Shown: piece by piece, positions 47,013 to 58,493 of the stretch
How positions within the stretch are numbered: position 1 is the stretch's first letter
How the letters are laid out: each line of letters opens with the position of its first letter
Assembly (NCBI GenBank): GCA_029204225.1
Contig: MU832090.1
Location: 1 to 64,000, forward strand
Direction of reading: 5' to 3'
Length of the DNA stretch: 64,000 nt
Source of the DNA: Diphasiastrum complanatum
Taxonomy: Eukaryota; Streptophyta; Lycopodiopsida; Lycopodiales; Lycopodiaceae
Made by a program: the position numbers and the translations under genes
The notes under the pieces: generated by a model
The model's database searches: none
Told to the model about the DNA's origin: nothing
The model's input: only the letters and a program-made list of their open reading frames with translations

Positions 47013-47162
47013 TCTAGTATCAAAGAGACGAAGTTAGTTGTCATGCGTAGGTTCGTTCCCATGAGAGCGATAGTATAGTTCAGATTTCAGCATGAATGGA
47101 AGATCCAAATCTATTTCTAACATCCATTAGCCCTAAACATTAACACTACGATCCATTAACAC

Positions 47163-47462
47163 TGCATGAATTGATATTTAAGTCTATGTATCGATATATT
47201 TATTATAATAAGCAATAATTCATCCATTCATGTGTGAACATACCTACATGGGTTATACATGGGATATTATACCTATCGACATGTTCTATATTGTCGGTTC
47301 AACACTAATGCATATCATCGACGTGTATGAAACTATATATGACCTAGTTATACTAATTTAAAGGCATGTTATGCTATCATATTCGTCTAACAACTTTTAT
47401 TTGCCCACTTATCTACACATGAAGCCATACAACTTCAAAAAAATGTAATTTTTGGCATAAAT
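47163..47462 (+). repeat. Left part of the ~370-bp tandem array
   Basis: It matches the units at 53324-56137 (GCATGAATTGATATTTAAGT...TTTTTGGCATAAAT). It was separated from the main array by insertion of element A; the cut is exactly at the TAAAT target site (47458-47462). Confidence 0.85.
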
Positions 47463-48115
47463 TGTGAAAAATTGTCAACTAGTAGTATTTTCCTAACTTG
47501 AGATTTTGTAGGCCTATGGCCAAATAAAAGTTAGAGATAGGTTCATACATGTATGTAGAGGCCCAAAGTATGTGTACACTACTTTTGAGGTCACATTAAT
47601 TAGAGGAGGTCGAGTGTGGAGCTCTTCTATTGGCTCATAATTTGGTGCATTCCTATTTGACCAAATTTCTAGGTATATGGGTGAATCCTATTGGACCCCA
47701 ATTTTAGCCTATCATAAGACAAGTGGCCAAGAGGCACTATGGCTGCTATAAATAGCCATCTCCACGAGTATGTACACATCTCATTTTCATTCTATTGAAT
47801 GAATGTTATGCTCTTTGAAGGTCCATCTTCTTCTCTCTCACTTTTTTGTTCATATCTTGCATTCTAGCCACTAGAATTGTGATTTCTTTGTTGCTATGGC
47901 TTCACACGTGTGAAATGCAGGTTGTAGGCTCTGAAGTACGGACAGGGACAGCAAGTTTCTGTTTGTGGAAGCTTATGATCAGATTTTGATGTTTAGTTGA
48001 TGTTTAGTATGCTTAACATCACAATTTCTATCATTTTTTCAATCTAGATGTGCATAACTTCCATGGCCAAGATCTTTATGAAACTTTAGCATCTTTTGGA
48101 TCTGAGTTTTTCACG
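47463..48115 (+). repeat. 5' LTR of element A
   Basis: It carries a TATA box (47747-47754) followed by CT-rich sequence, and CACACGTGTG at 47903-47912. The last base is G where the 3' copy has A; the other visible difference is GTAGG versus GTAGC near 47927. Confidence 0.93.
47747..47754 (+). promoter_or_regulatory. TATA box of element A
   Basis: TATAAATA with CCATCTCCACGAG downstream. The identical copy lies in the 3' LTR near 52955. It is the likely core promoter of the genomic RNA. Confidence 0.6.
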
Positions 48116-48128
48116 TGGTATCAGAGCA
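48116..48128 (+). promoter_or_regulatory. Primer-binding site (tRNA-iMet type)
   Basis: TGGTATCAGAGCA directly follows the 5' LTR and is complementary to the 3' end expected for plant initiator tRNA-Met. It primes minus-strand DNA synthesis. Confidence 0.88.
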
Positions 48129-48724
48129 TTAGGCGGCCAAATGTGCAGGTTTTGCCAGATTTAGAAGAGATTTGTGGGCGAGTTTGCTTTTGTAGCATTC
48201 CAATCAAGTTTCTAGCTAAAAATCTTGTTGATTTATGTGTAGAAATTGGATCTTTGTGATCAAAACATCATTTGTATGCATTTCAATTGAAGTAGGGCGA
48301 ATTCCCTCTGTACTTATCAGAATAAGGAGACAAAAATTGTTTTGGAAAGAGGGAGATGCAAGATCCAACAAGATCCTATTAGTTTTCCATTCTAGCATAT
48401 AGTTTTTTGATTCAATTTCTTGCTTCTTCATGTCAAAAACTTCAAAATTGATGTAACCCTCTGATTTTCAGTTTGCTGAATGATTCAAGAGTGTATTTCA
48501 ATCTTAGGAGTGAGGGAAAAGCAAGTATATTGAGGTTTGGTCTTGGTTTGATCAAGAAATCATAAAACTAGTGGCTAAAATTAAGGAAAAAGTGAGGAAA
48601 AGAGAGAAAAAGTAAGGTTTTAGGTTCCAAATCTTTGTGATTTCTTCTTGTGTTTCATTTGTTGATTCAAGAGAGTGCTTAGTGCATTGGAACAAGTCAA
48701 AGATCAGAGATCAATCATTGCAAC
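48129..48724 (+). other. Untranslated leader of element A
   Basis: About 600 bp between primer site and gag. Short frames only. It should hold the packaging signal. Confidence 0.6.
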
Positions 48725-51700
48725 ATGGCTACAAATGGAGGCTACATGTTGGAAAGCAATGATAGGCTTACCTCCCTCAACTATTCTACTTGGAAAGTAA
48801 GGATGGAGTCTTTGCTTGAGATGAATGAGTTGATGGATATTGTTGTAGGTGTGGAGGAGAGACCTTTGGCACCTCAAGAACAATTGAGGTATGACAAGAG
48901 GGCAAAGAAAGCCCTTCACATGATCAAGATGAATGTGACAAATGAGCTTATCAAAGAGGTTGGTAAGTGCACATCATCTAGTGAAGCTTGGGAAGCCTTG
49001 AAGAAGGTTTATGAATCCAAGTCTACTTCTAGAGTGTTGACTTTAAGAAGGCAAATCTTTTCTTGTATGCAAAAGAAGAGTGAGAATGGACATGCTTTTG
49101 TTTTGAGAGTTAAAGCATTGAATGATGAGTTAGCATGCATTAATGATGGCATAAATAATGAGGAGCTTGTTCAAGTGATTCTCAATGGCTTGTTGGATGA
49201 TCATGCTAATCTTGTTCAAAGTTATGCTATCCAAAAATGTTTACCAAGTGTTGGAGACTTGCAAGAGGTCTTGTTGGCTGAAGAATTCAGGTTGCAAGCA
49301 AGAGTGGGAGCATCTTCTACATCTCAAGGAGGAGAAGAGGAGGCAATGTTCTCTAAAGGCAAGTTCAAGGGCAAAGGTAAAAGCAATTGGTCTAAAGGGC
49401 AAGACCAAGGTGAGCACTCTACTTTTGGCAAAAAGAAGGATAGATCTAAGCTAAAATGTTTCTATTGTGGAGTCAAAGGGCATTTTTCTAGTGATTGTTT
49501 TAAGAAAAAGAGGGATCAAGGGGAAAAGCAAACCAATCTAACTATTGATGAGGGTGGGGATGAGCTTCTTTCAAATGATGCTTTTGTTATGTCATCTTGC
49601 TTGTTGGCTAATCATGGAGACATTGATCCTTGGTGGATTGATAGTGGAGCCACTTCTCATATGACATATCATAAAGAGTATTTTTCATCTTTAATGGCAT
49701 TTGATGGTGATAGGAAGGTAATCTATACCGCAAATGATGGTGAGTGTGCAATCAAGGGGATTGGCACAATTCCTATTTCACTTTCTACAAATAGGAATAT
49801 AGAATTGAAAGATGTTTTGCTCATTCCATCCATTACCAAGAACTTACTTAGTGTAAGCCAAATGCTTGACAAAGGATTCAAAGTTGAGTTTGATGGTGAT
49901 GCTTGCTTGATCAAAAAGGGGTGTAGTATCATTGCAAAAGGGAAAAGGCAAGGGAAATTGTTCAAGCTTGATGCATGTGTTGTTGCTAACCAAGTTGGAT
50001 GCATGGCAAATGAACAAATGTCAATTCAAGAGGTATGGCATAAAAGGATGGGACATCTCAACTACAAGGCCTTGGAGGTAATAGCCAAAAAGGAGGTAGT
50101 AAGGGGACTTCCCAAGTCTCTTACTTGCTTGAATCATGTTTGTGAAGAATGTGCTTTGTCTAAATCACATAGATTGCCATATACTAGATCTATATCTAGA
50201 TCTAAGATGCCTTTTTCTCTCTTGCATTCGGATATTCATGGTGTTACTACAATTAGCAATGGAGGTGCTAAGATGTATGTAACTTTCATTGATGATTTTA
50301 GTAGATTTTGTTGGGTTTATCTACTAAAGAGCAAGGATGAGGTGTTTGATGTGTTTGTCAAGTTCAAAGTTGCTATTGAGACTCAATTTACAACCAAAAT
50401 CAAATGCTTGAGGAGCGACAATGGTGGTGAATACATTTCTAACAAATTCAAAGCCTTTTGCGATGAGCATGGGATCAAGAGGGAGTACACATGTCCAAGA
50501 ACACCACAACAAAATGGAGTGGCCGAGAGGAAGAATAGAACCTTGTGTGAGAGTGCAAAGGCAATGAGATTGAATGCTAATCTTCCTAAACCTTTTTGGA
50601 GTGATGCTTTGTTGTGTGCAAATTTCCTATGCAATAGATGGCCAAGTGTTGTATTGGAAGGAAAAACCCCTTTTGAAGCTTTGTTTGGTACGAAGCCTAA
50701 TGTCAAGTTTCTAAGAACTTTTGGATGCATTTGCTACTTCAACATTACTCTTGATGATAGAACTAAGGAGGATCCATCTTCAAGAAAGGGCATTTTTGTT
50801 GGTTATAGTGAAGTAAGCAAAGCATATAGGATTTATGTTCCTTCAATCAAGAAAGTGTTCACAAGTAGGGATGTCATTTTTGATGAAGGTAACATTCCAA
50901 AAGTTGTTTCAAGTGATGATGGTGTTGTTGCAACTAATGTGCTTGATGACAATGGAGTTGATGACACATTGGATGTGGATGTTGAAGAAGCCTCTTCAAG
51001 TCAAATTCCAAGGAGAACTCCAAGGCATAAAGTGAAACCCTCAAGGCTCACTTATGATGGCAAAGGTAAGCAAGTGGTGGATGGATCCAACTATGCTTTC
51101 CTAACTTCTTTTGATGTACCTTCATGTGTAGATGAAGCAAGGCAAGAAGAGGAATGGATCCAAGCAATGGATCTTGAGTTTGAAGCACTTATGAAGAACA
51201 ACACATGGAGATTGGTGGAGCTTCCAAAGGGCAAAAGTGCAATTGGATGCAAATGGATCTTCAAGGTAAAGACAAATCAAGATGGATCTATCAACAAGTT
51301 GAAGGCAAGGTTGGTGGCTAAAGGTTATGCTCAAGAGCATGGCATTGACTATGAGGAAACCTTTGCACCCGTGGCAAAGATGGTGAGCATAAGAGTAATC
51401 ATTTCCCTTGCAACTCTTTATGGATGGGATCTTTGGCAATTAGACATTTCTAATGCTTTCTTGAATGGTGATCTTGAAGAGGAAGTCTACATGGAGCAAC
51501 CCGAGAGCTATGTTTCTCATAGCAAGCCTAATCATGTGTGTTTTCTACAAAAAAGTTTGTATGGTCTTAAGCAAGCACCAAGGAGTTGGTATGCTAGGCT
51601 TAACTCTTTTCTACTTTCTCAAAACTTCACTATGAGTGAGTATGATCATTCACTTTACTTTAGAATTAGTGCTAATGATGTTACAATCCTTCTAATTTAT

Positions 51701-52675
51701 GTGGATGACATTATTTTAAGTGGAGGGAACAAGGAAGATATAGAAGATATCAAGAAAGCACTAAAAAAGGAATTTGAAGTGCATGATCTTGGTCTTTTGA
51801 GCTATATCTTAGGAATAGAAGTAATTAGAACTTCTCAAATCACTTTTATTTCACAAGAGAAGTATGCTATTTCTATTCTCAATAGATTTCATATGGTAGA
51901 TGCAAATCCTATTGATACACCTATGGAATCACATGTAAAGCTAACTATAAGAGGTAATGAAAGATCCTTCGAGGACATTACTCTCTATAGGAAGCTAATA
52001 GGTTCTCTTATATATCTAACCATCACAAGACCTGATTTATCTTATTGTGTTGGTAGATTAAGCCAATTCATGCAAGATCCTAGCATAGAACATTGGAAAC
52101 TAGGAAAGAGGATCTTGAGATACATCTCGGGAACAAAAGATTTTGGCATTGTTTATAGAGGCTCATCACCTAACTTATTTGGTTTTTCAGATTCAGATTT
52201 TGCAGGAGACCTTATGGATAGAAAATCCATAAATGCACATGCTATTTTCATAGGTGATGGAGCTATCTCATGGATGTCGAAGAAACAAGCAACTATATCA
52301 CTTTCTTCTAGTGAGGCCGAGTACAAAGCTTTGACATCATGCACAAAGGAGATGGTGTGGATCAAGAGGATGATTATGGAGCTTCATTTGCTGGATTTTT
52401 CAGAGAGTCCAATCATCTTTTGTGACAACCTTTCAGCCCAAAGTCTAGCAAGCAATCCGGTTTTCCATGCAAGGAGCAAACATATCGAGGTGGCTTACCA
52501 TTTTGTGAGAGAACAAGTGTTGGCAAAAGAGATCAAGCTTGAACATGTCCCATCAAAGGAATGTGTGGCTGATATCTTTACCAAAGCATTGGGAAAGGAC
52601 TTATTTTTCAAGCATAGAACAAGTCTTGGTGTACTTTCTAAATCTATGCTAAAACTAGTTGAAGAGGGAGTGTGA
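48725..52675 (+). CDS. Copia Gag-Pol polyprotein, 1316 aa, intact
   Basis: Gag (UBN2-like) occupies residues 1-290, with zinc knuckle CFYCGVKGHFSSDC at 245-258. Aspartic protease: WWIDSGATSHMT, Asp306. Pre-integrase: VWHKRMGHLNYKAL near 437, followed by the CEECALSKSH zinc box. Integrase catalytic triad: Asp503 (LLHSDIHG), Asp565 (RSDNGGEY), Glu601 (NGVAERKN), spacing D-61-D-35-E. Linker to about 800. RT contains ARLVAKGYAQ, FLNGDLEEEVYMEQ and YVDDI (Asp994, Asp995). RNase H contains SDSDFAGD, SSSEAEYKAL, CDNLSAQSL and VADIFTKAL. All catalytic residues are present. The start follows the leader, and the same MATNGG start is seen in the 36.9-kb copy. The stop (GTG TGA) lies inside the 3' LTR. 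Confidence 0.96.
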   Translation: MATNGGYMLESNDRLTSLNYSTWKVRMESLLEMNELMDIVVGVEERPLAPQEQLRYDKRAKKALHMIKMNVTNELIKEVGKCTSSSEAWEALKKVYESKSTSRVLTLRRQIFSCMQKKSENGHAFVLRVKALNDELACINDGINNEELVQVILNGLLDDHANLVQSYAIQKCLPSVGDLQEVLLAEEFRLQARVGASSTSQGGEEEAMFSKGKFKGKGKSNWSKGQDQGEHSTFGKKKDRSKLKCFYCGVKGHFSSDCFKKKRDQGEKQTNLTIDEGGDELLSNDAFVMSSCLLANHGDIDPWWIDSGATSHMTYHKEYFSSLMAFDGDRKVIYTANDGECAIKGIGTIPISLSTNRNIELKDVLLIPSITKNLLSVSQMLDKGFKVEFDGDACLIKKGCSIIAKGKRQGKLFKLDACVVANQVGCMANEQMSIQEVWHKRMGHLNYKALEVIAKKEVVRGLPKSLTCLNHVCEECALSKSHRLPYTRSISRSKMPFSLLHSDIHGVTTISNGGAKMYVTFIDDFSRFCWVYLLKSKDEVFDVFVKFKVAIETQFTTKIKCLRSDNGGEYISNKFKAFCDEHGIKREYTCPRTPQQNGVAERKNRTLCESAKAMRLNANLPKPFWSDALLCANFLCNRWPSVVLEGKTPFEALFGTKPNVKFLRTFGCICYFNITLDDRTKEDPSSRKGIFVGYSEVSKAYRIYVPSIKKVFTSRDVIFDEGNIPKVVSSDDGVVATNVLDDNGVDDTLDVDVEEASSSQIPRRTPRHKVKPSRLTYDGKGKQVVDGSNYAFLTSFDVPSCVDEARQEEEWIQAMDLEFEALMKNNTWRLVELPKGKSAIGCKWIFKVKTNQDGSINKLKARLVAKGYAQEHGIDYEETFAPVAKMVSIRVIISLATLYGWDLWQLDISNAFLNGDLEEEVYMEQPESYVSHSKPNHVCFLQKSLYGLKQAPRSWYARLNSFLLSQNFTMSEYDHSLYFRISANDVTILLIYVDDIILSGGNKEDIEDIKKALKKEFEVHDLGLLSYILGIEVIRTSQITFISQEKYAISILNRFHMVDANPIDTPMESHVKLTIRGNERSFEDITLYRKLIGSLIYLTITRPDLSYCVGRLSQFMQDPSIEHWKLGKRILRYISGTKDFGIVYRGSSPNLFGFSDSDFAGDLMDRKSINAHAIFIGDGAISWMSKKQATISLSSSEAEYKALTSCTKEMVWIKRMIMELHLLDFSESPIIFCDNLSAQSLASNPVFHARSKHIEVAYHFVREQVLAKEIKLEHVPSKECVADIFTKALGKDLFFKHRTSLGVLSKSMLKLVEEGV
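52661..52670 (+). promoter_or_regulatory. Polypurine tract of element A
   Basis: GAAGAGGGAG abuts the 3' LTR and primes plus-strand DNA. It is also coding (EEG of the C-terminus). Confidence 0.8.
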
Positions 52676-53323
52676 AAAATTGTCAACTAGTAGTATTTTC
52701 CTAACTTGAGATTTTGTAGGCCTATGGCCAAATAAAAGTTAGAGATAGGTTCATACATGTATGTAGAGGCCCAAAGTATGTGTACACTACTTTTGAGGTC
52801 ACATTAATTAGAGGAGGTCGAGTGTGGAGCTCTTCTATTGGCTCATAATTTGGTGCATTCCTATTTGACCAAATTTCTAGGTATATGGGTGAATCCTATT
52901 GGACCCCAATTTTAGCCTATCATAAGACAAGTGGCCAAGAGGCACTATGGCTGCTATAAATAGCCATCTCCACGAGTATGTACACATCTCATTTTCATTC
53001 TATTGAATGAATGTTATGCTCTTTGAAGGTCCATCTTCTTCTCTCTCACTTTTTTGTTCATATCTTGCATTCTAGCCACTAGAATTGTGATTTCTTTGTT
53101 GCTATGGCTTCACACGTGTGAAATGCAGGTTGTAGCCTCTGAAGTACGGACAGGGACAGCAAGTTTCTGTTTGTGGAAGCTTATGATCAGATTTTGATGT
53201 TTAGTTGATGTTTAGTATGCTTAACATCACAATTTCTATCATTTTTTCAATCTAGATGTGCATAACTTCCATGGCCAAGATCTTTATGAAACTTTAGCAT
53301 CTTTTGGATCTGAGTTTTTCACA
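52671..53323 (+). repeat. 3' LTR of element A
   Basis: 653 bp, nearly identical to the 5' LTR. CACACGTGTG lies at 53111-53120. Confidence 0.93.
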
Positions 53324-56137
53324 TAAATGACGGCTTTTGAAAAACTATCATATAAAGCAACAGAAATGACAATTTTCTAGGCCATCATTTATTTCATTTT
53401 TTGCATGAATTGATATTTAAGTCTATGTCTCACATATACTTATCATAATAGGTAGTATTCCATCCATTCATGTGTAAATTTATCTACTTGGGTTATACAT
53501 GGGATATTAGACCTATCGTTGTGTTATATATTGTCAGATTCAACACTAATAGATATCATCGACGTGTATCAAACAATATATGACACACTTATATCAATTT
53601 AAGGGCATGTTATACTATCATATCCATCTAACTACTTTTATTTGCCCACTTATCTAGCCATTAAGCCATAAAACTTTAAAAAATGTTATTTTTGGCATAA
53701 ATGATGGCTTTTCAAAAACTGTCATATAAACCAGATTAAATGACGATTTTTCTAGGCCGTCACTTAATCCATTTTTTTGCATGAATTGATATATAAGTCT
53801 TCTATCACATATATTTATCATAATAGGCAGTAATCCATCCATTCATGTGTACATTTACCTACTTGGCTTATGGATGGGGATATTATACCTATCCACGTGT
53901 TCTAAATTGTCAGATTTAATATCAATACATATAATGGATGTGTAACATTATGTGACACACTTACATCAATTTAAAGGCATGTTATACTATCAGATCTATC
54001 TAACAATTTATATTTACCACTTATCTACACATGAAGCCATAAAACTTTTTAAAAATGTAATTTTTGGCATACATGACGGCTTTTGAAAAACTGTCGTATA
54101 AACTAGAATAAATGATGGTCTTCTGGCCCGTCATTTATTCTATTTTTTGCAAGAGTTGATATTTAAGTCTAAGTATCAAATATATTTATCATAATAAGCA
54201 ATATTTCATCCATTCATGTGTAAATATCCCTACTTGGGTTATACATCGGATATAATACCTATAGATGTGTTCTATATTGTCGGATTCAACACTAACACAT
54301 ATCATCGACTAACTATATATGACACACTTATATCAATTTAAAAGCATGTTAGACTATCATATCCATCTTACAACTTTTATTTGCCCACTTATCTACACAT
54401 GAAGCCATAAAACTTCAAAAACAATGTTATTTTTGGCATAAATGATGGCTTCTGAAAAACTGTCATATAAATCTATATAAATGATGATTTTTCTAGGCCG
54501 TCACTTATTCCATTTTTTTCATGAATTGATGTTTAAGTCTATGTCTCATAATAGGCATTAATTCATCCATTCATGTGTGAATTTACCTACTTGGGTTATA
54601 CATGGGATATTATACCTATCGACATGCTCTATATTGTCGGATTCAACACTAACACATATCATCGACGTGTATCAAACAATATATGACACACTTATATCCA
54701 TTTAAGGGCATGTTATACTATTATATCCATCTAACTACTTTTATTTGCTCACTTATCTACACATGAAGCCATAAAACTTTAAAAAAAATGTAAGTTTTCA
54801 CATAAATGACGGGTTTTCAAAAACTGTCATATAAACCAGCATAAATGATGGTTTTCTAGGCCGTCATTTAATCCATTTTTTTGCATGAATTGATATATAA
54901 GTCTATTTATCACATATATTTATCAGAATAGACAATAGTCCATCCATTCATGAGTAAATTTACCTAATTGGGTTATGCATGGGATATCATACCTATTCAC
55001 TTGTTCTAAACTGTCAGATTCAACACCAATACATATCATCTAGCAATTTTTATTTGCCCACTTATCTACACATGGAGTTTTAAAACTTCAAATAAATTGT
55101 AATTTTTGGCATAAATGACGGCTTCTGATAAACTGTCATATAGATTAGAATAAATGATGGTTTTTTAGGTTGTCATTAATTCCATTTTTTTGCATGAATT
55201 GATATTTAAGTCTACTAATCACATAGACTTATCATGATAGGCGGTAATTCATCCATTCATGTGTAAATTTACCTACTTGGGTTATACATGGGATATTATA
55301 ACTATTGATGTGTATAATATTGTCAGTTCAACACTAATACATATCATCGACATGTCTCAATCAATGTATGACATTCATCTATATCAATTTAAAGGCATGT
55401 TATACTATCATATTCGTCTAACAACTTTTATTTGGCCACTTATTTACACATGAAGCCATAAAACTTCAAAAAAAATAATTTCTGGCTTAAATGACAGCTT
55501 CTGAAAAACTGTCATATAAACCAAAATAAATGACGATTTTTTAGGCCGTCATTTATTCAATTTTTCTGCATGAATTGATATTTAAGTCTATGTCTCACAT
55601 ATACTTATCATAATAGGCAATGATCCATTCATTCATGTGTAAATATACCTACTTGGGTTATACATGGAATATTATACCTATCGACGTGTTTTATATTGTC
55701 AGTTCAATACATGTTCTTGTCGTGTATCAAACAATATATGACACACTTATATCAATTTAAAGGCATGTTATATTATCATATCCATTTTACAGCTTCTATT
55801 TGCCCACTTATTTACACATGAAGCCATAAAACTTCAAAAAAAATATAATTTTTGGCATAAATGATGGCTTCTGAAAAACTGTCATATAAACCAAAACAAA
55901 TGACAATTTTTCTAGGCCGTCATTTATTCCATTTTTTTGCATAAATTGATATTTAAGTATATGTATCAGATATATTGATTATAATAAGCAATAATTCATC
56001 CATTCACGTGTAAATATATCTACTTGGGTTATAAATGGGATATTATATCTATCGACGTGTTCTATATTGTCGGTTCAATACTAATACATATCGTCGACGT
56101 GTATCAAACAATATATGACATTCACTTATGTCAATTT
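53324..56137 (+). repeat. Tandem array, ~370-bp unit, about 7.5 copies
   Basis: The marker AAATGAYGGCTTYTGAAAAACT recurs near 53326, 53700, 54073, 54441, 54805, 55115, 55491 and 55860, giving steps of 374, 373, 368, 364, 310, 376 and 369. Each unit has an inverted pair ATGACGGC...GCCGTCAT about 60 bp apart. Units differ by roughly 10-20 per cent by eye and have no coding frame. With 47163-47462 the array spans about 3.1 kb. Confidence 0.9.
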
Positions 56138-56149
56138 TCCGAATGTACG

Positions 56150-56960
56150 AGCTCCAAAATAATTGTTGTTCTGTAGGGGTCTCTGGTAAATGGCGTTTGG
56201 AACATCTTCCCTCTCATGCACGTGTCACAGGTGGTCAAACTAGTTGCATTCAGATGCTTACTCCTGTCCTAGATCCATGTTGGCTTGCTTGATACAATGC
56301 CATTGAGTTCATGTGGCATAGTCGCCTGTGCCATAGAATATCTGTAGAATCATGGGCTTGATGTGCTTGATCTGTTGGTAGGTGTACCCTCAAACGATAC
56401 AGATAGCCTTTGTGTCTTCCTTGTGCGATCAACATACTGGTGCTGGCTTCAACGACATTACATGTTTCATCTGAAAATGTCACACAAATCCCAGCATCTG
56501 CTATCTTTGCTACTAATAGCAAATCTTGTTGCAGTGTGGGTATGAAGAGAACATCTTCGAGTCGTCGGTCTCTGCCGTTTGTATTGAGCCATAACGAACC
56601 AATACCATTCACTCGGTGTTTTGATCCATCTCCAAGTTCTATGAATCTTGATGGATCAGTACTTCAAAAATCAGACATTATTTGTCTTGATGTAACGAAG
56701 TGTGAAGTAGCTCCTGAATCAAGGATTACCTCTTGTGTGTCATATGTGGAGGCTATACACACGTCTGTACATAGATAGGCCATTTGTACATAGATAGGCC
56801 ATCAAATTTTTATTTTTCTTCGACCTATCTTCACCCATCTTCGAGCTTTCTGGCTCTTTGACGTAGAAAGAACTATTATTGTTCTCTCGTTTCCCTTGAG
56901 ACTGCTTGTTCCTTGGGTGTTGGAAGTATTTCTACTTTCTACGGTGGCTAGGTCTAATGA
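56150..56960 (-). pseudogene. Copia gag end, protease and pre-integrase fragment
   Basis: The minus strand reads a basic gag tail (FQHPRNKQSQGKRENN), protease ILDSGATSHFVTSRQ near 56725 (catalytic Asp intact), a stop, then GDGSKHRVNGIGSLW, DVLFIPTLQQDLLLVAKIAD and LWHRRLCHMNSMAL near 56290. It is truncated at both ends: by the tandem array on the left and by an LTR at 56997. It resembles the 26-kb copia more than A or B. Confidence 0.8.
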
Positions 56961-56996
56961 AGAGTTCATGCGTAGTATAGTGGTAGATCGGTCGTC

Positions 56997-57797
56997 TGTG
57001 AGAAATTGGCAAAAATCTAGCTTGGTATTTTTTATGACAGAAGTTTGTAAGTGAATCTCACATGTGTGGAGGATGTTCCCACGTGTGGAAAATTGTAGAA
57101 GTAAATCAAAATGTTTGATATAGGGGTCTCATAGAATCTCATAGTCAAGCATTTAGGTGTAGGATGTTGATAGGGTCAAATTTGGCATAGATGGCAGATT
57201 ATCCATTTCCACTTGTAATGCCACTATTGGGCCAAAATAGAGTAGAAGGCCAAACTTGTTCCAATTAGAGTGTAGACAAGTGTAATGCTTTTGTTTGATG
57301 AAATTTAAGAGGTCCAATAGGTTTTAGAGGTGAAACCATGTGTGGTCCAATAGGAATTTGAGGTGTGCTTGAATATAGTCCAATATAATTTAGAGGTGCA
57401 TGGATCAATGGTCCAATAGGATTAAGAGGTGGCAAAGTGTGATCCAATCATAGTTAAGCATAGTGGTAGCTCATGAATCTACTAATATCATTGTACTCCT
57501 CATTTGGATCTAATTGATTTTGAGATTGAGTGGATTTTGAGTGTCATTGAATTTCTAGCTTTCTCTCTCTACTCGAGAGCTCATGATGGTTTTTCTCTCT
57601 CTACCCGAGGAGAGCAGCTTGTTTCTACTTAGAATACTTTTGGAACACTTCCCACACATGTGAGTGAGAGTTGGAAGTGATTGAATGCATGTAGTAGTGT
57701 GTTTTTGCCATAGAATCAAAGATAGATCTTCAATCTCAATCTAGTCTTGATCTTGGTGCATCTACACACCTTAGGAGATCACAAGTACATGTAGTGA
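56997..57797 (+). repeat. Truncated LTR of the 44.7-kb family
   Basis: It starts TGTGAGAAATTGGC and shares blocks with the LTR at 44690-44835 (CACATGTGTGGAG, ATGTTCCCAC, GGGGTCTCATA). CT-rich sequence near 57560-57610 may mark the transcription start. There is no primer site or interior: element B begins at 57798. Confidence 0.65.
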
Positions 57798-58479
57798 TGT
57801 AAAAATTACAGCAAATAAGGATCCTAAAACACTTGAAATGATGAGGGAAACAATAGATTATGATTTCATAAGATTAGCACAAGTTGAACCATCAAAATCC
57901 ATCAAAAATCTATGCTTGAACCTCACTAAATGGCCCAAATCCTTGAAGAAGGCTTCACACGTGTGAAAGTACGGCCTCCCACAGTCTGAGTACTGTACAC
58001 CAGACCTACATTCAATCCTATAATCATTAGTAATCACAAGTACTCAAACAATTATGAACATAGAGAGCAATTGCACCATTATGAGAGAAAAAACATGAAA
58101 TTGCTTGATTGATTTTGGTGAGATATCATCACCTATATATACATGATCCATCACGGTTTTGGGCAGGTATGAGTAGCCCTAAACCTATCCCTAATGCTAA
58201 TTTTGGTGGATCTTTCATCCCTACCAAGTTAGGGTTGGAATCTTGGAGATCCCTCAACAATGCAAAAATTACCAAAAATAGCTCCTATTTTTTCTCCCTT
58301 GTATCTAAGCATAATTTGGACTCATTCCAAAGGTTCTAACACTTAGGTCTACTTGAGAACATCCTTATGAATGGAATCCTATGCTATTTGGCACGTGTGA
58401 CAAGCCACATCATGACCATCTAACTATTTACAAGTCATATGACCAAAACTAGTCAAGCTAGAATTGTGAATTTTTAACA
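57798..58479 (-). repeat. 3' LTR of element B
   Basis: Ends TGTAAAAATT / AATTTTTAACA in plus-strand reading. A minus-strand TATA (58133-58142) and CACACGTGTG (57956-57965) are present. A 76-codon plus-strand frame here recurs in the other LTR and is not a gene. Confidence 0.93.
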
Positions 58480-58493
58480 CTCCTCCTCACTAT

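Larger units (their letters stand above)
47463..53323 (+). mobile_element. Intact young Ty1/copia element A
   Basis: 5,861 bp. LTRs 47463-48115 and 52671-53323 (653 bp each) differ at about two positions by eye. Target duplicate TAAAT is perfect (47458-47462, 53324-53328). LTR ends are inverted TGTGAAAAA/TTTTTCACA. A primer site, a polypurine tract and one full-length ORF are present. It is inserted in a tandem-repeat unit. Within copia it is closest to the 20046-22515 and 36509-37483 copies; the lineage (Tork/Tnt1-like?) is a guess. Confidence 0.95.

Noticed and set aside
49723-50730. Antisense frames within element A (49723-50004, 50383-50730)
   Set aside because: They run opposite to a strongly supported polyprotein and show no domain of their own.
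47163-56137. Tandem array as a coding repeat protein
   Set aside because: Units are about 370 bp with varying lengths not multiple of three and have stops in all frames.
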